The notes below the pieces were generated by a model that saw nothing but the letters and a program-made list of their open reading frames with translations, made no database searches and was not told the origin of the DNA. The translations under genes and the position numbers were made by a program. From Campylobacter sp. CCUG 57310 (GTDB lineage: Bacteria > Campylobacterota > Campylobacteria > Campylobacterales > Campylobacteraceae), in NCBI RefSeq assembly GCF_013201975.1, contig NZ_CP053845.1, positions 1,426,001 through 1,490,000 on the forward strand: 64,000 bases of DNA, given 5' to 3'. Shown in pieces: positions 55,570-64,000 of the stretch. Every line of letters starts with the position of its first letter. The first letter of the stretch is position 1.

Positions 55570-56181
55570 TTACTCCTTTTGTGTTGTGTTGCTATCTACG
55601 GTATTGTTTGAATCAATCGAAATTTCATCTTTTAATGTCGTATTTATAGGTGGTTGTATAGTATTTTGTATATTTTGCTTTACTTCATTTACGTCTATAT
55701 TCATTATCCATTTCCCGGTTTGTAAAAGCACGGGATAAAGCACGCTGTCTTTCAGATACGGTTTTAGCTTGCTGTCTAGCACTCCGATATTGGCGACCGT
55801 TACTACCAAAACTGCAAATATCAGGAAAATTTTGGCACTTCCCATTATAAATCCGCCGATCTTGTTTAAAATCCCAAGACCGCTTAGATCTAAAAGCTTT
55901 GATAAAAACATACCTATAGCCAAGCAAACCACCCAAAAAACTATGAGTATGGATAAAAACCCTACAAAGTGTACTATGGAGTCGTTATCAAGCTTGTAAA
56001 TTTTATCGTTTATAAATTTACCCGCTTCATTTACAAATCTGCTTGCAACTACGATACCGCCTATAAGTCCTATAAGTCCAAAAATTTCTCTTATAAGACC
56101 GTGCATAATGCCTTTTATGCCAAGCATCAAAACAAGAACACCTGCACAGATATCAAAAATACTTATACTAGCAAAAACCAT
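55570..56181 (-). CDS. CvpA-family membrane protein
   Basis: 203 aa, four predicted helices. Family block FDICAGVLVLMLGIKGIMHG, REIFGLIGLIGGIVVASRF, and the third/fourth helices (IVHFVGFLSILIVFWVVCLA, GFIMGSAKIFLIFAVLVVTV). CvpA proteins affect envelope integrity and colicin V export in E. coli; the mechanism is unknown. The C-terminal ~40 residues are Asn/Asp/Thr-rich. ATG directly abuts the upstream pilT stop; ends 3 nt before fur. Confidence 0.87.
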   Translation of the reverse strand: MVFASISIFDICAGVLVLMLGIKGIMHGLIREIFGLIGLIGGIVVASRFVNEAGKFINDKIYKLDNDSIVHFVGFLSILIVFWVVCLAIGMFLSKLLDLSGLGILNKIGGFIMGSAKIFLIFAVLVVTVANIGVLDSKLKPYLKDSVLYPVLLQTGKWIMNIDVNEVKQNIQNTIQPPINTTLKDEISIDSNNTVDSNTTQKE

Positions 56182-57264
56182 CTACATTCCTATTACACCG
56201 GCTAATTCTTGCTGACTTGTTGAATATCTCATCGCCATATCCTTTGTGATTTGACCTAATTTTACAGCTTTTGTCAAGGCCTGTGTTTGAGTCGTCATAC
56301 CGGTCATTTGCTGGTTTAGCTGCATTTGAGAGTAAATTTGATGAACTTTATTCTCTCTTATGAGGTTAGCAATCGCAGGGTTGTTTATCAAAATTTCATG
56401 AACCGCTATACGCCCTCCGCCGTTTTTAGGCATAAGGCTTTGAGAGATAACCGCCGTTAGCGAAACGGACAGCATGTTTCTTACCTGAATTTGCTCTCCG
56501 CCTTCAAAACTGTCTATAATACGGTTTATAGTCTGTATGGCCGAGTTGGTGTGAAGAGTGGCAAAGACAAGGTGTCCCGTTTCAGCAGCTGTTATAGCGA
56601 TAGATATGGTCTCTCTATCACGCATCTCGCCTACAAGTATTATATCGGGATCTTCACGAAGCGAGTACTTAAGCGCTTGTGCGTAAGAATGCGTATCCGT
56701 GCCTATATTTCTATGAGAAAATAGGGATTTTTTATTTTCATGGACGAATTCTACCGGATCCTCGATGGTTATTATATGTTTTCTTTCATTTAAATTTATC
56801 TCATTGAGCATCGCCGCAAGAGTGGTTGATTTACCGCTTCCCGTAGGTCCCGTAACAAGTATCATGCCCTTTTCGCGCTTTACTATCTCTTTAAAGATTG
56901 AAGGCGCTCTAAGATCGTCAAGCGAAGGAATTTCGGTAGGAATTATACGAAATGCCGCCGCTAAATCGCCGTTCATAGTGTAGTAGTAGTTACCTCTAAA
57001 GCGCCCGATATTAGGCAACTCTATAGCAAAGTCAAGCTCTTTTTTCTCTTCCAGTTCACTCTTTTGGGCATCAGTTATGAGGGCATAACAGATATCTTGT
57101 ATGTCATGGCCCGTCAAAATTCCCATTTCAAGAGGTCTTAAAGTGCCGTCTATTCTTATCTGAGGCGCACTTCTTGCGACAAGGTGTAAATCACTAGCTT
57201 TGTTATAAACAACAGTCTTTAAAAACGTTTCTAAATTCGTGCTAAATTTTCCGGTCTCTGTCAT
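56182..57264 (-). CDS. pilT: PilT-type twitching/retraction ATPase
   Basis: 360 aa from ATG 57264; a GTG 9 nt upstream (57273) would overlap the gatC stop as GTGA. PilT/VirB11 ATPase: KASDLHLVARSAPQIRIDG, Walker A VTGPTGSGKSTTLAAM, Asp box ITIEDPVEFVHENK, Walker B LREDPDIILVGEMRDRETI, His box ETGHLVFATLHTNSAIQTIN, and the C-terminal AIRNLIRE-like segment (AIANLIRENKVHQIYSQMQ). It would disassemble pilus fibres. No other pilus gene is in the window, and type IV pili are not usual for Campylobacter, so its job is uncertain. Located between gatC and cvpA. Confidence 0.9.
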   Translation of the reverse strand: MTETGKFSTNLETFLKTVVYNKASDLHLVARSAPQIRIDGTLRPLEMGILTGHDIQDICYALITDAQKSELEEKKELDFAIELPNIGRFRGNYYYTMNGDLAAAFRIIPTEIPSLDDLRAPSIFKEIVKREKGMILVTGPTGSGKSTTLAAMLNEINLNERKHIITIEDPVEFVHENKKSLFSHRNIGTDTHSYAQALKYSLREDPDIILVGEMRDRETISIAITAAETGHLVFATLHTNSAIQTINRIIDSFEGGEQIQVRNMLSVSLTAVISQSLMPKNGGGRIAVHEILINNPAIANLIRENKVHQIYSQMQLNQQMTGMTTQTQALTKAVKLGQITKDMAMRYSTSQQELAGVIGM

Positions 57265-57269
57265 GGCGA

Positions 57270-57557
57270 TCACTCTATGATTTTAGGAACGACAAAAAAG
57301 TGTTCGTTTCTTGCCGGAGCATGCTTTAAAATCGAATCTATTACGTCTGATTTGATCTCAACATCTTCCCTAAGCAAAGTACCGCCGTCTATGGAGCTTA
57401 CCACAGCTTCGACATTGCTTAAATCAAGCTCGTTTAAAACATCGACAAAAGTCAAAATTTCAGTAAGTTGCCTCTTAATCTCCCCCCGTTTATCCTCGCT
57501 TATTTCAAGCGAACTAAGCTTTTCCAGCTTAACAAGTAACTCATCGTCTATCTGCAT
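57270..57557 (-). CDS. gatC: glutamyl-tRNA(Gln)/aspartyl-tRNA(Asn) amidotransferase subunit C
   Basis: 95 aa. LVKLEKLSSLEISEDKRGEI, ILTFVDVLNELDLSNVEAVV and LREDVEI, then FFVVPKIIE, is the family pattern. Stabilises GatA-GatB, which make Gln-tRNA(Gln) or Asn-tRNA(Asn); those genes are elsewhere. First of the nine-gene operon down to aroE. Divergent from the 57680 operon. Confidence 0.94.
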   Translation of the reverse strand: MQIDDELLVKLEKLSSLEISEDKRGEIKRQLTEILTFVDVLNELDLSNVEAVVSSIDGGTLLREDVEIKSDVIDSILKHAPARNEHFFVVPKIIE

Positions 57558-57637
57558 AATGCCTCGTTTGATTCAAATTTTAGTGCATTATATCACATTT
57601 TAGCTTTAACCTTTGTGATGTTTCAGATTTATTATGC

Positions 57638-57643
57638 TACAAT
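57638..57643 (+). promoter_or_regulatory. -10 box of the 57680-60799 operon
   Basis: TACAAT in TGCTACAAT with TG-like extension, about 37 nt before the TTG start. No -35. Weak evidence. Confidence 0.4.
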
Positions 57644-57679
57644 TACAATCTTTTAACTACAACAATTTAAGGAAAAACA

Positions 57680-58246
57680 TTGGCTATAAAAGAAGATTTA
57701 AAATCCATAAAAGAAGAGTTAAATACACAGGAACAATTTTTAGAAAACATAATAAAAAGCGAAAGATTTATCAAGAAATACAAAAAACCTTTCATAATTA
57801 CTTTAGTGTTGGCAATATTAATGGTTGGTGCTTATTACGTCAATAACTTTATAAAAGAGAAGAATTTTAAAGCAGCGAACGAAGCTTACGCTGCACTTAT
57901 AACAAATCCCGGCGACTCTAAAGCAAAAGCCACCTTAAAAGAAAAGGATATATCTCTTTATGCTCTTTACGAGTTTAAAAGATCGCTTGAAAATAACGAT
58001 ACCGCCACTTTAAATTCGCTTATAAACGAGCCTATCGATCCTATCTTAAAAGAGATAATTAAATCCCAAACAAACGAACAAAGCGGACAAATTTTAAGCA
58101 ATTACAAAACGGTTTTAAAGGGTTACGAACTTATAAAAGACAATAAAATAGAAGAAGCAAAGATAGAATTTAAGAAAATTCCTCTCAATTCACAGCTTCA
58201 ACCGATAGTAAAAAATCTTGAACATTACCAAGGAAGCGTCAAATGA
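57680..58246 (+). CDS. single-helix membrane protein, possibly TPR/YfgM-like
   Basis: 188 aa. Cytoplasmic N-terminus with coiled coil (DLKSIKEELNTQEQFLENII), a helix (KPFIITLVLAILMVGAYYVN, about 41-60), then helical repeats (KNFKAANEAYAALITNPGDS, EAKIEFKKIPLNSQLQP) typical of ancillary YfgM-type proteins. Starts with TTG 57680 after AAGGAAAAACA. Overlaps the next gene by 4 nt. YfgM is a partner of BamB-like proteins in E. coli, so its neighbour fits that pairing. Confidence 0.7.
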   Translation: MAIKEDLKSIKEELNTQEQFLENIIKSERFIKKYKKPFIITLVLAILMVGAYYVNNFIKEKNFKAANEAYAALITNPGDSKAKATLKEKDISLYALYEFKRSLENNDTATLNSLINEPIDPILKEIIKSQTNEQSGQILSNYKTVLKGYELIKDNKIEEAKIEFKKIPLNSQLQPIVKNLEHYQGSVK

Positions 58247-59250
58247 AAAAATTTCATATATTTTTAGCCGTTATTTTTGCATCGATTTTGCTTAGCGGAT
58301 GCGGAACCAAAAGGCAGTATTTTGAGCCTGAAAACGTAAATTCAAAAGCTGATTTTGAATATAAATTGCCTGACAATATCGCTTCAACAAGCCTAAATGC
58401 GGCAGTTCTTGAAAACGGAATGGTAATCACAAAACACGGCTTACTGGAAAATGTAAAATTTCCAAAAGGCACGACGCTCTTAAATGTCCAAAAAGACAAA
58501 TTTATAACCTCAACGCTTGATGGAAATTTAATCATCACAGACCAATACGGACAGGCATTATACGAAAGAAAATTTAACGAAGCCATCGTATCTGCATCAC
58601 TTGAAGACAATAGACTTGCGCTATTAAGCGCTTCAAATACTATATATCTTGTAAATATTGCGACTGATTCGATCCTGCTTGAATTTGAATCATCAGACGT
58701 ATATGCGCAAGATTCTCGCACGGCATCACCTTACTTTTTAAGCTCTCTTGTGATATTTCCGACGCTCGACGGAAAGATTATGATAGTTGATAAAACCACA
58801 GGAAGAATTTTAAGGGATGTTGTTGTAAGTAGTGAGCAATTTTTTAATAACATAATATTTTTAGACGTGGTAAATGACACTATGCTTGCATCAACAGGCA
58901 AAAGAATCGTGTCGATAAGTCCGGAAAAAACGCTTTATTATAACGGCGAAATAAAAAATGTCATTTCAAATAAAGATAAAATTTATATCTTTGAAAAAGA
59001 CGGCACGGTAACGCTAACCGATCTTAATCTACAAAAGCTAAATTCCGTAAATTTCAAATTCGCTATCTTTTCAAATGCAGTAGCATTTAGCGATCATCTT
59101 TATATCATCGAGAAAAAAGGCTACCTTATAAAAACAGGGCTAGATTTAAGCGATGCGCAAATTTTTGAGCTAAATGATGAGATAAAAGATAAGAGTTTTG
59201 TGGGATTTAAGGATTTTTATTACGATAACTACTACCTGAAGCTAAATTAA
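58243..59250 (+). CDS. lipoprotein with a PQQ-like beta-propeller (BamB-like)
   Basis: 335 aa. Lipobox ASILLSGC (Cys20). Beyond it are repeating short beta units (NGMVITKHGLLENVKFPKGT, DGKIMIVDKTTGRILRDVVV, TVTLTDLNLQKLNSVNF) as in PQQ/BamB propellers. The TPR protein plus propeller lipoprotein order mirrors yfgM-bamB in E. coli, so an outer-membrane protein assembly role is a reasonable inference. Similarity is structural in pattern, not strong in sequence. Confidence 0.7.
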   Translation: MKKFHIFLAVIFASILLSGCGTKRQYFEPENVNSKADFEYKLPDNIASTSLNAAVLENGMVITKHGLLENVKFPKGTTLLNVQKDKFITSTLDGNLIITDQYGQALYERKFNEAIVSASLEDNRLALLSASNTIYLVNIATDSILLEFESSDVYAQDSRTASPYFLSSLVIFPTLDGKIMIVDKTTGRILRDVVVSSEQFFNNIIFLDVVNDTMLASTGKRIVSISPEKTLYYNGEIKNVISNKDKIYIFEKDGTVTLTDLNLQKLNSVNFKFAIFSNAVAFSDHLYIIEKKGYLIKTGLDLSDAQIFELNDEIKDKSFVGFKDFYYDNYYLKLN

Positions 59251-59251
59251 A

Positions 59252-59581
59252 ATGAGCTCTGAAATTTATAAAATTTTTGAGGCTCATAATCTTGTTTTAA
59301 AAGATATAAAACAGATTGATTTAAGCGAATTTAGCAAGAAAAAAACTCTCAAATCGGCTATAGGCATTGACACAAAGGGATTTTATACTATAGTTTTCAT
59401 AAGAGAAGCCAAAAGCAGGTTTTTAAAAAAAGAATTTGAAGATATTGTTGAAATTTGCCGAAAAATAGAAGAAAAGCTTGGCTTGAAAATTAAAAAAAGA
59501 GTTGTCTTTTACAGCTCGCAAATTTGTTCAAAAACACAAAATTTGATAAAAGAATCAGGATGGAAATATGACGCTGTGTGA
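59252..59581 (+). CDS. conserved hypothetical protein
   Basis: 109 aa, unrecognised. Basic and hydrophobic, no signal or helix. Features: SAIGIDTKGFYTIVFIREAK, ICRKIEEKLGLKIKKRVVFY, SSQICSKTQNLIKESGWKYD. Starts one base after the lipoprotein stop and overlaps coaX by 14 nt, so it is part of the operon. As I recall, C. jejuni has a hypothetical protein in the same slot next to coaX. Confidence 0.75.
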   Translation: MSSEIYKIFEAHNLVLKDIKQIDLSEFSKKKTLKSAIGIDTKGFYTIVFIREAKSRFLKKEFEDIVEICRKIEEKLGLKIKKRVVFYSSQICSKTQNLIKESGWKYDAV

Positions 59582-60197
59582 TATCGGCAATACAAACGCC
59601 ACCTTTTTTAAAGAGGGTAAAATTTCAAAGATCGATATCCAAAGCTTTAAAAATTTTAAAAGCAGTGAAAAAATATACTACATAAGCGTAAACGACTCTA
59701 TTAAATCCAAGCTTGAAAATGATGAAAATTTCATAAATTTAGAGCCGTTTTTTGAGATTGACACTATATATAACGGACTTGGAATCGATCGCATAGTAAA
59801 TTGCTACAGTATCGATAATGGCGTAGTTATCGATGCAGGAAGCGCCATAACCATAGATATAATGCAAAACAAAATGCATCTTGGAGGGTGTATCCTGCCG
59901 GGAATATCTCAAAGCCTAAAAACCTATGAAAACATATCCGCTCGACTTAAGGTATCGCTAAATTCACAGATAGACCTTGAAGCTTTACCCCAAAAGACAT
60001 CAGATGCTGTAAGCTACGGAGTAATCAAGCCTATCGTCCTTCTCATAGAAAATATCTCAAATAACTCTAAAATTTATTTTACGGGCGGAGACGGAGAATT
60101 TTTATCTAGATTTTTTAAAAATAGTATTTATGACAAGAGATTGATTTTTCGCGGTATGCAAGCGTTAATCGAAGAAAAAAAGGAAATTTTATGCTGA
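59568..60197 (+). CDS. coaX: type III pantothenate kinase
   Basis: First step of CoA synthesis. 209 aa. N-terminal nucleotide-binding Asp in LCDIGNTNATFFKEG, middle GLGIDRIVNCYSIDNGVVID, AGSAITIDIM and GGCILPGISQSLKTY are family signatures. Type III enzymes need a monovalent cation and are insensitive to CoA feedback. It overlaps hisG by 7 nt. Confidence 0.92.
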   Translation: MTLCDIGNTNATFFKEGKISKIDIQSFKNFKSSEKIYYISVNDSIKSKLENDENFINLEPFFEIDTIYNGLGIDRIVNCYSIDNGVVIDAGSAITIDIMQNKMHLGGCILPGISQSLKTYENISARLKVSLNSQIDLEALPQKTSDAVSYGVIKPIVLLIENISNNSKIYFTGGDGEFLSRFFKNSIYDKRLIFRGMQALIEEKKEILC

Positions 60198-60799
60198 CAG
60201 TTGCACTGCCAAAAGGTAGAATCGCCGAAGAGACTCTTGAAATTTTTAGAAAAATTTTCAAAACTCCGTTTTTGTTTGAGGATAGAAAACTAATCATGCA
60301 AGAGGGGGATTTTAAATTTTTAATGGTTCGCAACCAAGATATCCCCGTTTATGTCATGAACGGAGCCGCCGATATCGGCGTAGTAGGACTTGACGTGCTT
60401 GAAGAGCACAAGCCTGATGTATTAAGACTGCTTGATTTAAAAATTGGCAAATGTCGGGTTTGTGTAGGAGTTAAAGAGGGCGAAGAACTTGATTATAACG
60501 TCTCTGAACTTAAGGTCGCAACCAAGATGGCAAATATCTCTCGTAACTACTTTTCAGCCAAAGCGACACCTCTAAAAATCATCAAACTATACGGCTCTAT
60601 AGAGCTGGCTCCGCTTGTTGGGCTTAGCGACGTTATCGTCGATGTGGTTGAAACAGGCGCCACAATGAAGAAAAACGGGTTAAAAGTGGCAGAAACCATC
60701 ATGCACTCATCTGCACATCTGATAGCCAATAAAAATAGCTTTATTATCAAAAAAGACGAGATAATATCACTTTACGAGAAGATAAAAACTCAAATTTAA
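60191..60799 (+). CDS. hisG: ATP phosphoribosyltransferase, short form
   Basis: First step of histidine synthesis. 202 aa: the short form, which lacks the C-terminal allosteric domain and needs HisZ as partner. LTVALPKGRIAEETLEIFRK, NGAADIGVVGLDVLEEHKPD, and the PRPP-binding region DVIVDVVETGATMKKNGLKV. No hisZ is in the window. AAGGAAATTTT precedes the ATG. Last gene of the operon. Confidence 0.95.
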   Translation: MLTVALPKGRIAEETLEIFRKIFKTPFLFEDRKLIMQEGDFKFLMVRNQDIPVYVMNGAADIGVVGLDVLEEHKPDVLRLLDLKIGKCRVCVGVKEGEELDYNVSELKVATKMANISRNYFSAKATPLKIIKLYGSIELAPLVGLSDVIVDVVETGATMKKNGLKVAETIMHSSAHLIANKNSFIIKKDEIISLYEKIKTQI

Positions 60800-60855
60800 G
60801 TGTTGTAAAAATCGGAAATTTTCTTATAAATTTAAGTTATTTTAAGAGTATATAT

Positions 60856-61986
60856 CTAAATTTTAGTGCCAAAACCTCTTATCAAATCACAAAAAATTTC
60901 ATAGAGCTTTTCTACTTCATCCACGCAAACCCTCTCGTCTACAGCGTGAATTCTATCGTTTATAACGCCAAATTCAACTACTTTAACTCCAAATTCGGAT
61001 AAGTATCTAGCGTCGCTCGTGCCGCCTTTTGTATTAAGATCAGGCACAATACCCGTGATATTAGTTACGGAATTTTGTAGAGCTTTTACGACAGCGCTAT
61101 TGCTATCAGTTAAAAACGGTTTTGAGCTCTGCTTGATATCAAGACTGTAGTCAAACTCTCCAAAAAGCTCTTTAACGTAATCTTGCACGCGCGCGACATC
61201 CGTTTTGGTCGAATTTCTTATATTAAACATCACTTTTACGCTACTTGGAGTTACGTTACATACTTGCATTCCGCCTCTAATGTCAGTTATTACGATCTTA
61301 CTGGCGTCAAAAAACTCTCCTCCTTCATCAAGGTCAAATCCTGCAAATTTATGAAAAACGCTTGCAAGCTGATGGGTTGGATTTACGCATTTGTCTGGAT
61401 ATGCCGCGTGTCCTTGAATTCCGTTTATGGTAAGAGTTGCGTTTATAGAACCGCGCCTGCCAACTTTGATAGTATCTCCAAAAATTTTATCACAAGTAGG
61501 TTCGGCTACTACTGCAAATTCAGGCAAACTTTCATTTTCTTTCATAAATTTTAAAGCTTCAAGCGTGCCGTATATAGCATCCCCCTCTTCATCGCTTGTC
61601 AGTATCATAGATAAGGTGCCGTCAAATTTAGCCTTACCCAAACTTATTTCAGAGCAAATTTGCTTGCAGGCACAAACAAACGCTGCAACTCCGCTTTTCA
61701 TATCTTGAGCTCCGCGAGCGTATATAAATCCATCCTTTTGCACAGGATCAAAAGGCTCACTATTCCAATTCTCCCCGGCAGGCACAACATCGACATGGCC
61801 CGCAAATGCAAGATGTGCTCCACTGCCAAATTTCTTAGTAAGTATTAAATTTTTAACTCCGTTTTTATTAACGAATGTGGGTTTAAATTCATCGCAATAA
61901 TCCTTGATAAATTCAAGAAATCCGTCATCATCCGGAGTAATGGATCTGAATTTCAAAATTTCTTTAAAAAACTCAATAACTTGCAT
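60856..61986 (-). CDS. dapE: succinyl-diaminopimelate desuccinylase
   Basis: Late lysine/meso-diaminopimelate step, making lysine and a peptidoglycan component. 376 aa. M20-family zinc peptidase: metal ligands in [45 protein letters not shown] (Glu), [10 protein letters not shown] and the terminal [16 protein letters not shown] (His). Full length. Confidence 0.95.
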   Translation of the reverse strand: MQVIEFFKEILKFRSITPDDDGFLEFIKDYCDEFKPTFVNKNGVKNLILTKKFGSGAHLAFAGHVDVVPAGENWNSEPFDPVQKDGFIYARGAQDMKSGVAAFVCACKQICSEISLGKAKFDGTLSMILTSDEEGDAIYGTLEALKFMKENESLPEFAVVAEPTCDKIFGDTIKVGRRGSINATLTINGIQGHAAYPDKCVNPTHQLASVFHKFAGFDLDEGGEFFDASKIVITDIRGGMQVCNVTPSSVKVMFNIRNSTKTDVARVQDYVKELFGEFDYSLDIKQSSKPFLTDSNSAVVKALQNSVTNITGIVPDLNTKGGTSDARYLSEFGVKVVEFGVINDRIHAVDERVCVDEVEKLYEIFCDLIRGFGTKI

Positions 61987-62009
61987 AGTATTTCCGTCTA
62001 AATATAAAT

Positions 62010-63932
62010 TTAAAGTAGAGTATGAGAAGGCTCGCCTAGATAAAAGCCTTGAAATTCATCAATACCAAGAGCCACGCAGGTTTCAAATACGCTTTTTGAA
62101 TGAACAAATTCGGCGATTACCGTAATATTTAATCTCTTGGCAAAAGCGATTATCGCACTTGCAACCGAGCGCGAATCATCGTCTGTATCAATATTTTTAA
62201 TGATTGAGCCGTCTATTTTGATATAATCCGGTTTAAGTTTTAATATATAAGAGAAGTTGCTATATCCGGAACCAAAGTCGTCAATCGCAATCTTTGCACC
62301 CATTCGCTTAACACGCTCTATAAATTTACTAACCCGCTCAACGTTTTCGACATTTTCATCTTCCAAAATCTCAAACACCACACGATTTGCGACCTTATAT
62401 CTGTTTATCCTGTCTATGATAAATACGCTCATATCGCCATCAGTCATATCTCTGCCTGATAAATTTATAGAAATGATCGCGTCAGGACTTTCGTGAAGAA
62501 GTTTAAAGCTCTTTTCCATCAGCATCTTTTCGATATCGACATATCTTTTTATACGCTTTGAAACTTCCAAAAATATATGAGGAGAAACTACTTCGCGACT
62601 ATTTTGGATACGCATTAAAGTTTCATATTTCATAACCTTTTTTTGCGCATTAAATATCGGCTGATAATAAGGAGTTATCTTATCGTTTACAATAGCGTCT
62701 CTAATCAAATTCGAGCGCTTAATCTGCTCTACGTACTGAACTGTATCATCAATGCTTTTAAAATAGCAAAAATAATCCTTGCCGCTTTTTTTTGCAAATT
62801 CAAGTGCAACTATAGCCTTTCTAAGAGTATGTGTATCATCCAGGCAAAAGCCGATAGTGCAATGAACTTCTATAAGATCTTGCTTGTCATCAACTCCGCG
62901 CTCAACGTCTATTATGAGACCTTTAAGACCCTCTAAAAGATCGATCGCAAAATCCTCGTAACGATCTATAAAAAAATCTCCGTCTTCAACGAAAGCGAAT
63001 TGATCTGCACCGATTCTATAAACTTTCATGCTTTCTTTTTGAGCAATTTTTTTAGCTAAATCGGTAAGATATAGCAAGATTTGATTACAAATTCTCGTAC
63101 CAAAATAGTTGTTCATCTTTCTAAAATCATCAATGTCCATAATGACTATTTTTGGCTTTCTCATATCGTCTATATCTTTTTGCAAAGACGTTCTATTGGG
63201 AAGTCCTGTAAGCGGGTCAAAGTAAAGTCGCTTTTCTATCTCATTATTTTTAGAAACTAATTCGGCGTTTACCGTAGCTAATACTACTTGATTGGTTTCA
63301 AGTCTTTTGTAAAATAAGAAATACTGAAATAGACCGACTACCACCATAAAAGTAGCTACTATGATGGTGTTTTTCATATTTGCAAAAAACCATTCACTAA
63401 AATAGCTATCGTGAATTCCTGAGATTTTGATATTATCCATTGTGTTGTATCCAATTACAACATCATCATATTTTTTAAAATAGCAAATTTTAACTTTATT
63501 ATCAGGAAGTAATTTTATGTCTTTATAATACCCTTCACTTATAAATTCTTGATATTTAACTTTATCTATACCGCAAATTTCAATAGGCAAAGGCTCTCCT
63601 ATAAGTTCAGGATACCTAGAGCTTGCTAAAACTACAAGCTCTCTTTCATCTTCCGTCTCTTTAAGAACCCAAGAAGATAAAGCTTTTGTCTGTTCTGCAT
63701 AGTTTTGAAATGTCGCAATATCGTGTTCTGAAATAGTGTTATACAAAAGCTCAACGGCGTTCATATAAGATTTTATTTTAGTATCAATGTTTATGTTTGA
63801 TATACTACTTATGGAAGTTTTGTATTTGGTATAAAATATATAAGATACAAGCATCAAAGAGCATATAATAAGTATAACTACAGGCAAAATTATAAATTGC
63901 GTTGTAGATTTTTTAAAATCAATATTTTGCAT
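62010..63932 (-). CDS. membrane GGDEF/EAL protein with a degenerate GGDEF site
   Basis: 640 aa. Two helices (about 12-34 and 184-206) bracket a periplasmic sensor. GGDEF-type domain: [13 protein letters not shown] is right, but the signature is RIGADQF instead of GGDEF, so diguanylate-cyclase activity is doubtful. EAL domain: YETLMRIQ (EAL-type motif with the Glu), [38 protein letters not shown] and VIAEFVH retain the metal/substrate acidic residues, so phosphodiesterase is plausible. Might be a c-di-GMP hydrolase sensing a periplasmic signal. Campylobacter often lacks c-di-GMP enzymes, so it is of interest. Confidence 0.88.
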   Translation of the reverse strand: MQNIDFKKSTTQFIILPVVILIICSLMLVSYIFYTKYKTSISSISNINIDTKIKSYMNAVELLYNTISEHDIATFQNYAEQTKALSSWVLKETEDERELVVLASSRYPELIGEPLPIEICGIDKVKYQEFISEGYYKDIKLLPDNKVKICYFKKYDDVVIGYNTMDNIKISGIHDSYFSEWFFANMKNTIIVATFMVVVGLFQYFLFYKRLETNQVVLATVNAELVSKNNEIEKRLYFDPLTGLPNRTSLQKDIDDMRKPKIVIMDIDDFRKMNNYFGTRICNQILLYLTDLAKKIAQKESMKVYRIGADQFAFVEDGDFFIDRYEDFAIDLLEGLKGLIIDVERGVDDKQDLIEVHCTIGFCLDDTHTLRKAIVALEFAKKSGKDYFCYFKSIDDTVQYVEQIKRSNLIRDAIVNDKITPYYQPIFNAQKKVMKYETLMRIQNSREVVSPHIFLEVSKRIKRYVDIEKMLMEKSFKLLHESPDAIISINLSGRDMTDGDMSVFIIDRINRYKVANRVVFEILEDENVENVERVSKFIERVKRMGAKIAIDDFGSGYSNFSYILKLKPDYIKIDGSIIKNIDTDDDSRSVASAIIAFAKRLNITVIAEFVHSKSVFETCVALGIDEFQGFYLGEPSHTLL

Positions 63933-64000
63933 CCGGTCTGTTAACCTTTTATTAAATCCAAATTATATCAATATTTTATAGTATCACAATTTGTTTTAAA
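63933..64000. other. right-edge intergenic sequence
   Basis: AT-rich sequence upstream of the GGDEF/EAL gene, presumably its promoter; nothing definite. Confidence 0.3.

Noticed and set aside
57634-57846. 70-aa plus ORF overlapping the 57680 gene
   Set aside because: Different frame of the same gene, with an implausible basic composition; the 57680 frame has a ribosome-binding site and membrane helix.
1-64000. CRISPR, prophage, insertion sequence, integron or second rRNA/tRNA cluster
   Set aside because: No regularly spaced direct repeats, transposase, integrase or phage structural gene was found; only one tRNA and no rRNA.

Overview
The window is chromosomal DNA from an epsilonproteobacterium (Campylobacterota), almost certainly a Campylobacter outside the jejuni/coli group. 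The evidence is AT-rich coding, very dense co-directional operons with 1-4 nt overlaps, an ATP synthase c subunit with an N-terminal signal-like extension, a RacRS two-component pair between dnaJ and recR, and gene orders that match, as I recall them, several C. jejuni blocks: aroA-pheT-pheS-HIT; argH-pckA-pycB-symporters-atpE; guaA-purD-RDD-pnp; dnaJ-racR-racS-recR; gatC-cvpA-fur-lysS-glyA-DUF1882-SPOR-aroE. The species cannot be fixed from the sequence alone.

Layout. 1-4.4 kb (minus): aroA (cut by the window edge), pheT, pheS. 4.5 kb: a HIT protein. 4.9-17.7 kb (minus): argH, a decayed cyclophilin-like gene, a CAP-domain lipoprotein, pckA, pycB, a DUF4139 protein, then a four-gene transport operon (two neurotransmitter-type Na+ symporters and the two membrane subunits of a TRAP transporter). 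18-20.3 kb (plus): atpE, tRNA-Leu(GAG), and a sulfite-oxidase-like gene broken in three places, followed by its intact cytochrome c partner. 20.5-28.2 kb (minus): UspA protein, pnp, a phosphoribosyltransferase-like gene, lptD, RDD protein, purD. 28.2-28.4 kb (minus): a 6S RNA candidate. 28.4-31 kb (minus): an AAA+ ATPase, a PIN-like protein with a duplicated C-terminal motif, and hemD in one operon. 31-38.9 kb (minus): an osmoprotectant/ergothioneine-type ABC transporter, MarR, SRPBCC and cupin proteins, guaA, nhaD, and a small lipoprotein. 39-41.3 kb (plus): a hypothetical gene and uvrC. 41.3-44.2 kb (minus): two Sel1-repeat secreted proteins, one frameshifted, and dnaJ. 44.4-46.9 kb (plus): racR, racS, recR. 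47.1-48.2 kb (minus): a solitary TRAP substrate-binding protein. 48.3-50.1 kb (plus): pyk and a small membrane protein. 50.1-57.6 kb (minus): a nine-gene operon gatC-pilT-cvpA-fur-lysS-glyA-DUF1882-SPOR-aroE. 57.7-60.8 kb (plus): a five-gene operon ending coaX-hisG. 60.9-63.9 kb (minus): dapE and a GGDEF/EAL protein.

Functionally this is mostly core metabolism: the PEP/pyruvate/oxaloacetate node (pckA, pycB, pyk), aromatic amino acid synthesis (aroA, aroE), arginine, histidine, lysine/peptidoglycan and purine synthesis, two aminoacyl-tRNA synthetases, RNA turnover and envelope biogenesis. The less ordinary material is (i) the AAA+/PIN-like/hemD operon, (ii) the 6S RNA locus, (iii) TRAP components of one family split across about 33 kb, (iv) several genes broken at A/T homopolymers or by a 28-bp tandem duplication, and (v) a GGDEF/EAL protein whose GGDEF site is degenerate. 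I see no CRISPR array, prophage, insertion sequence or integron.
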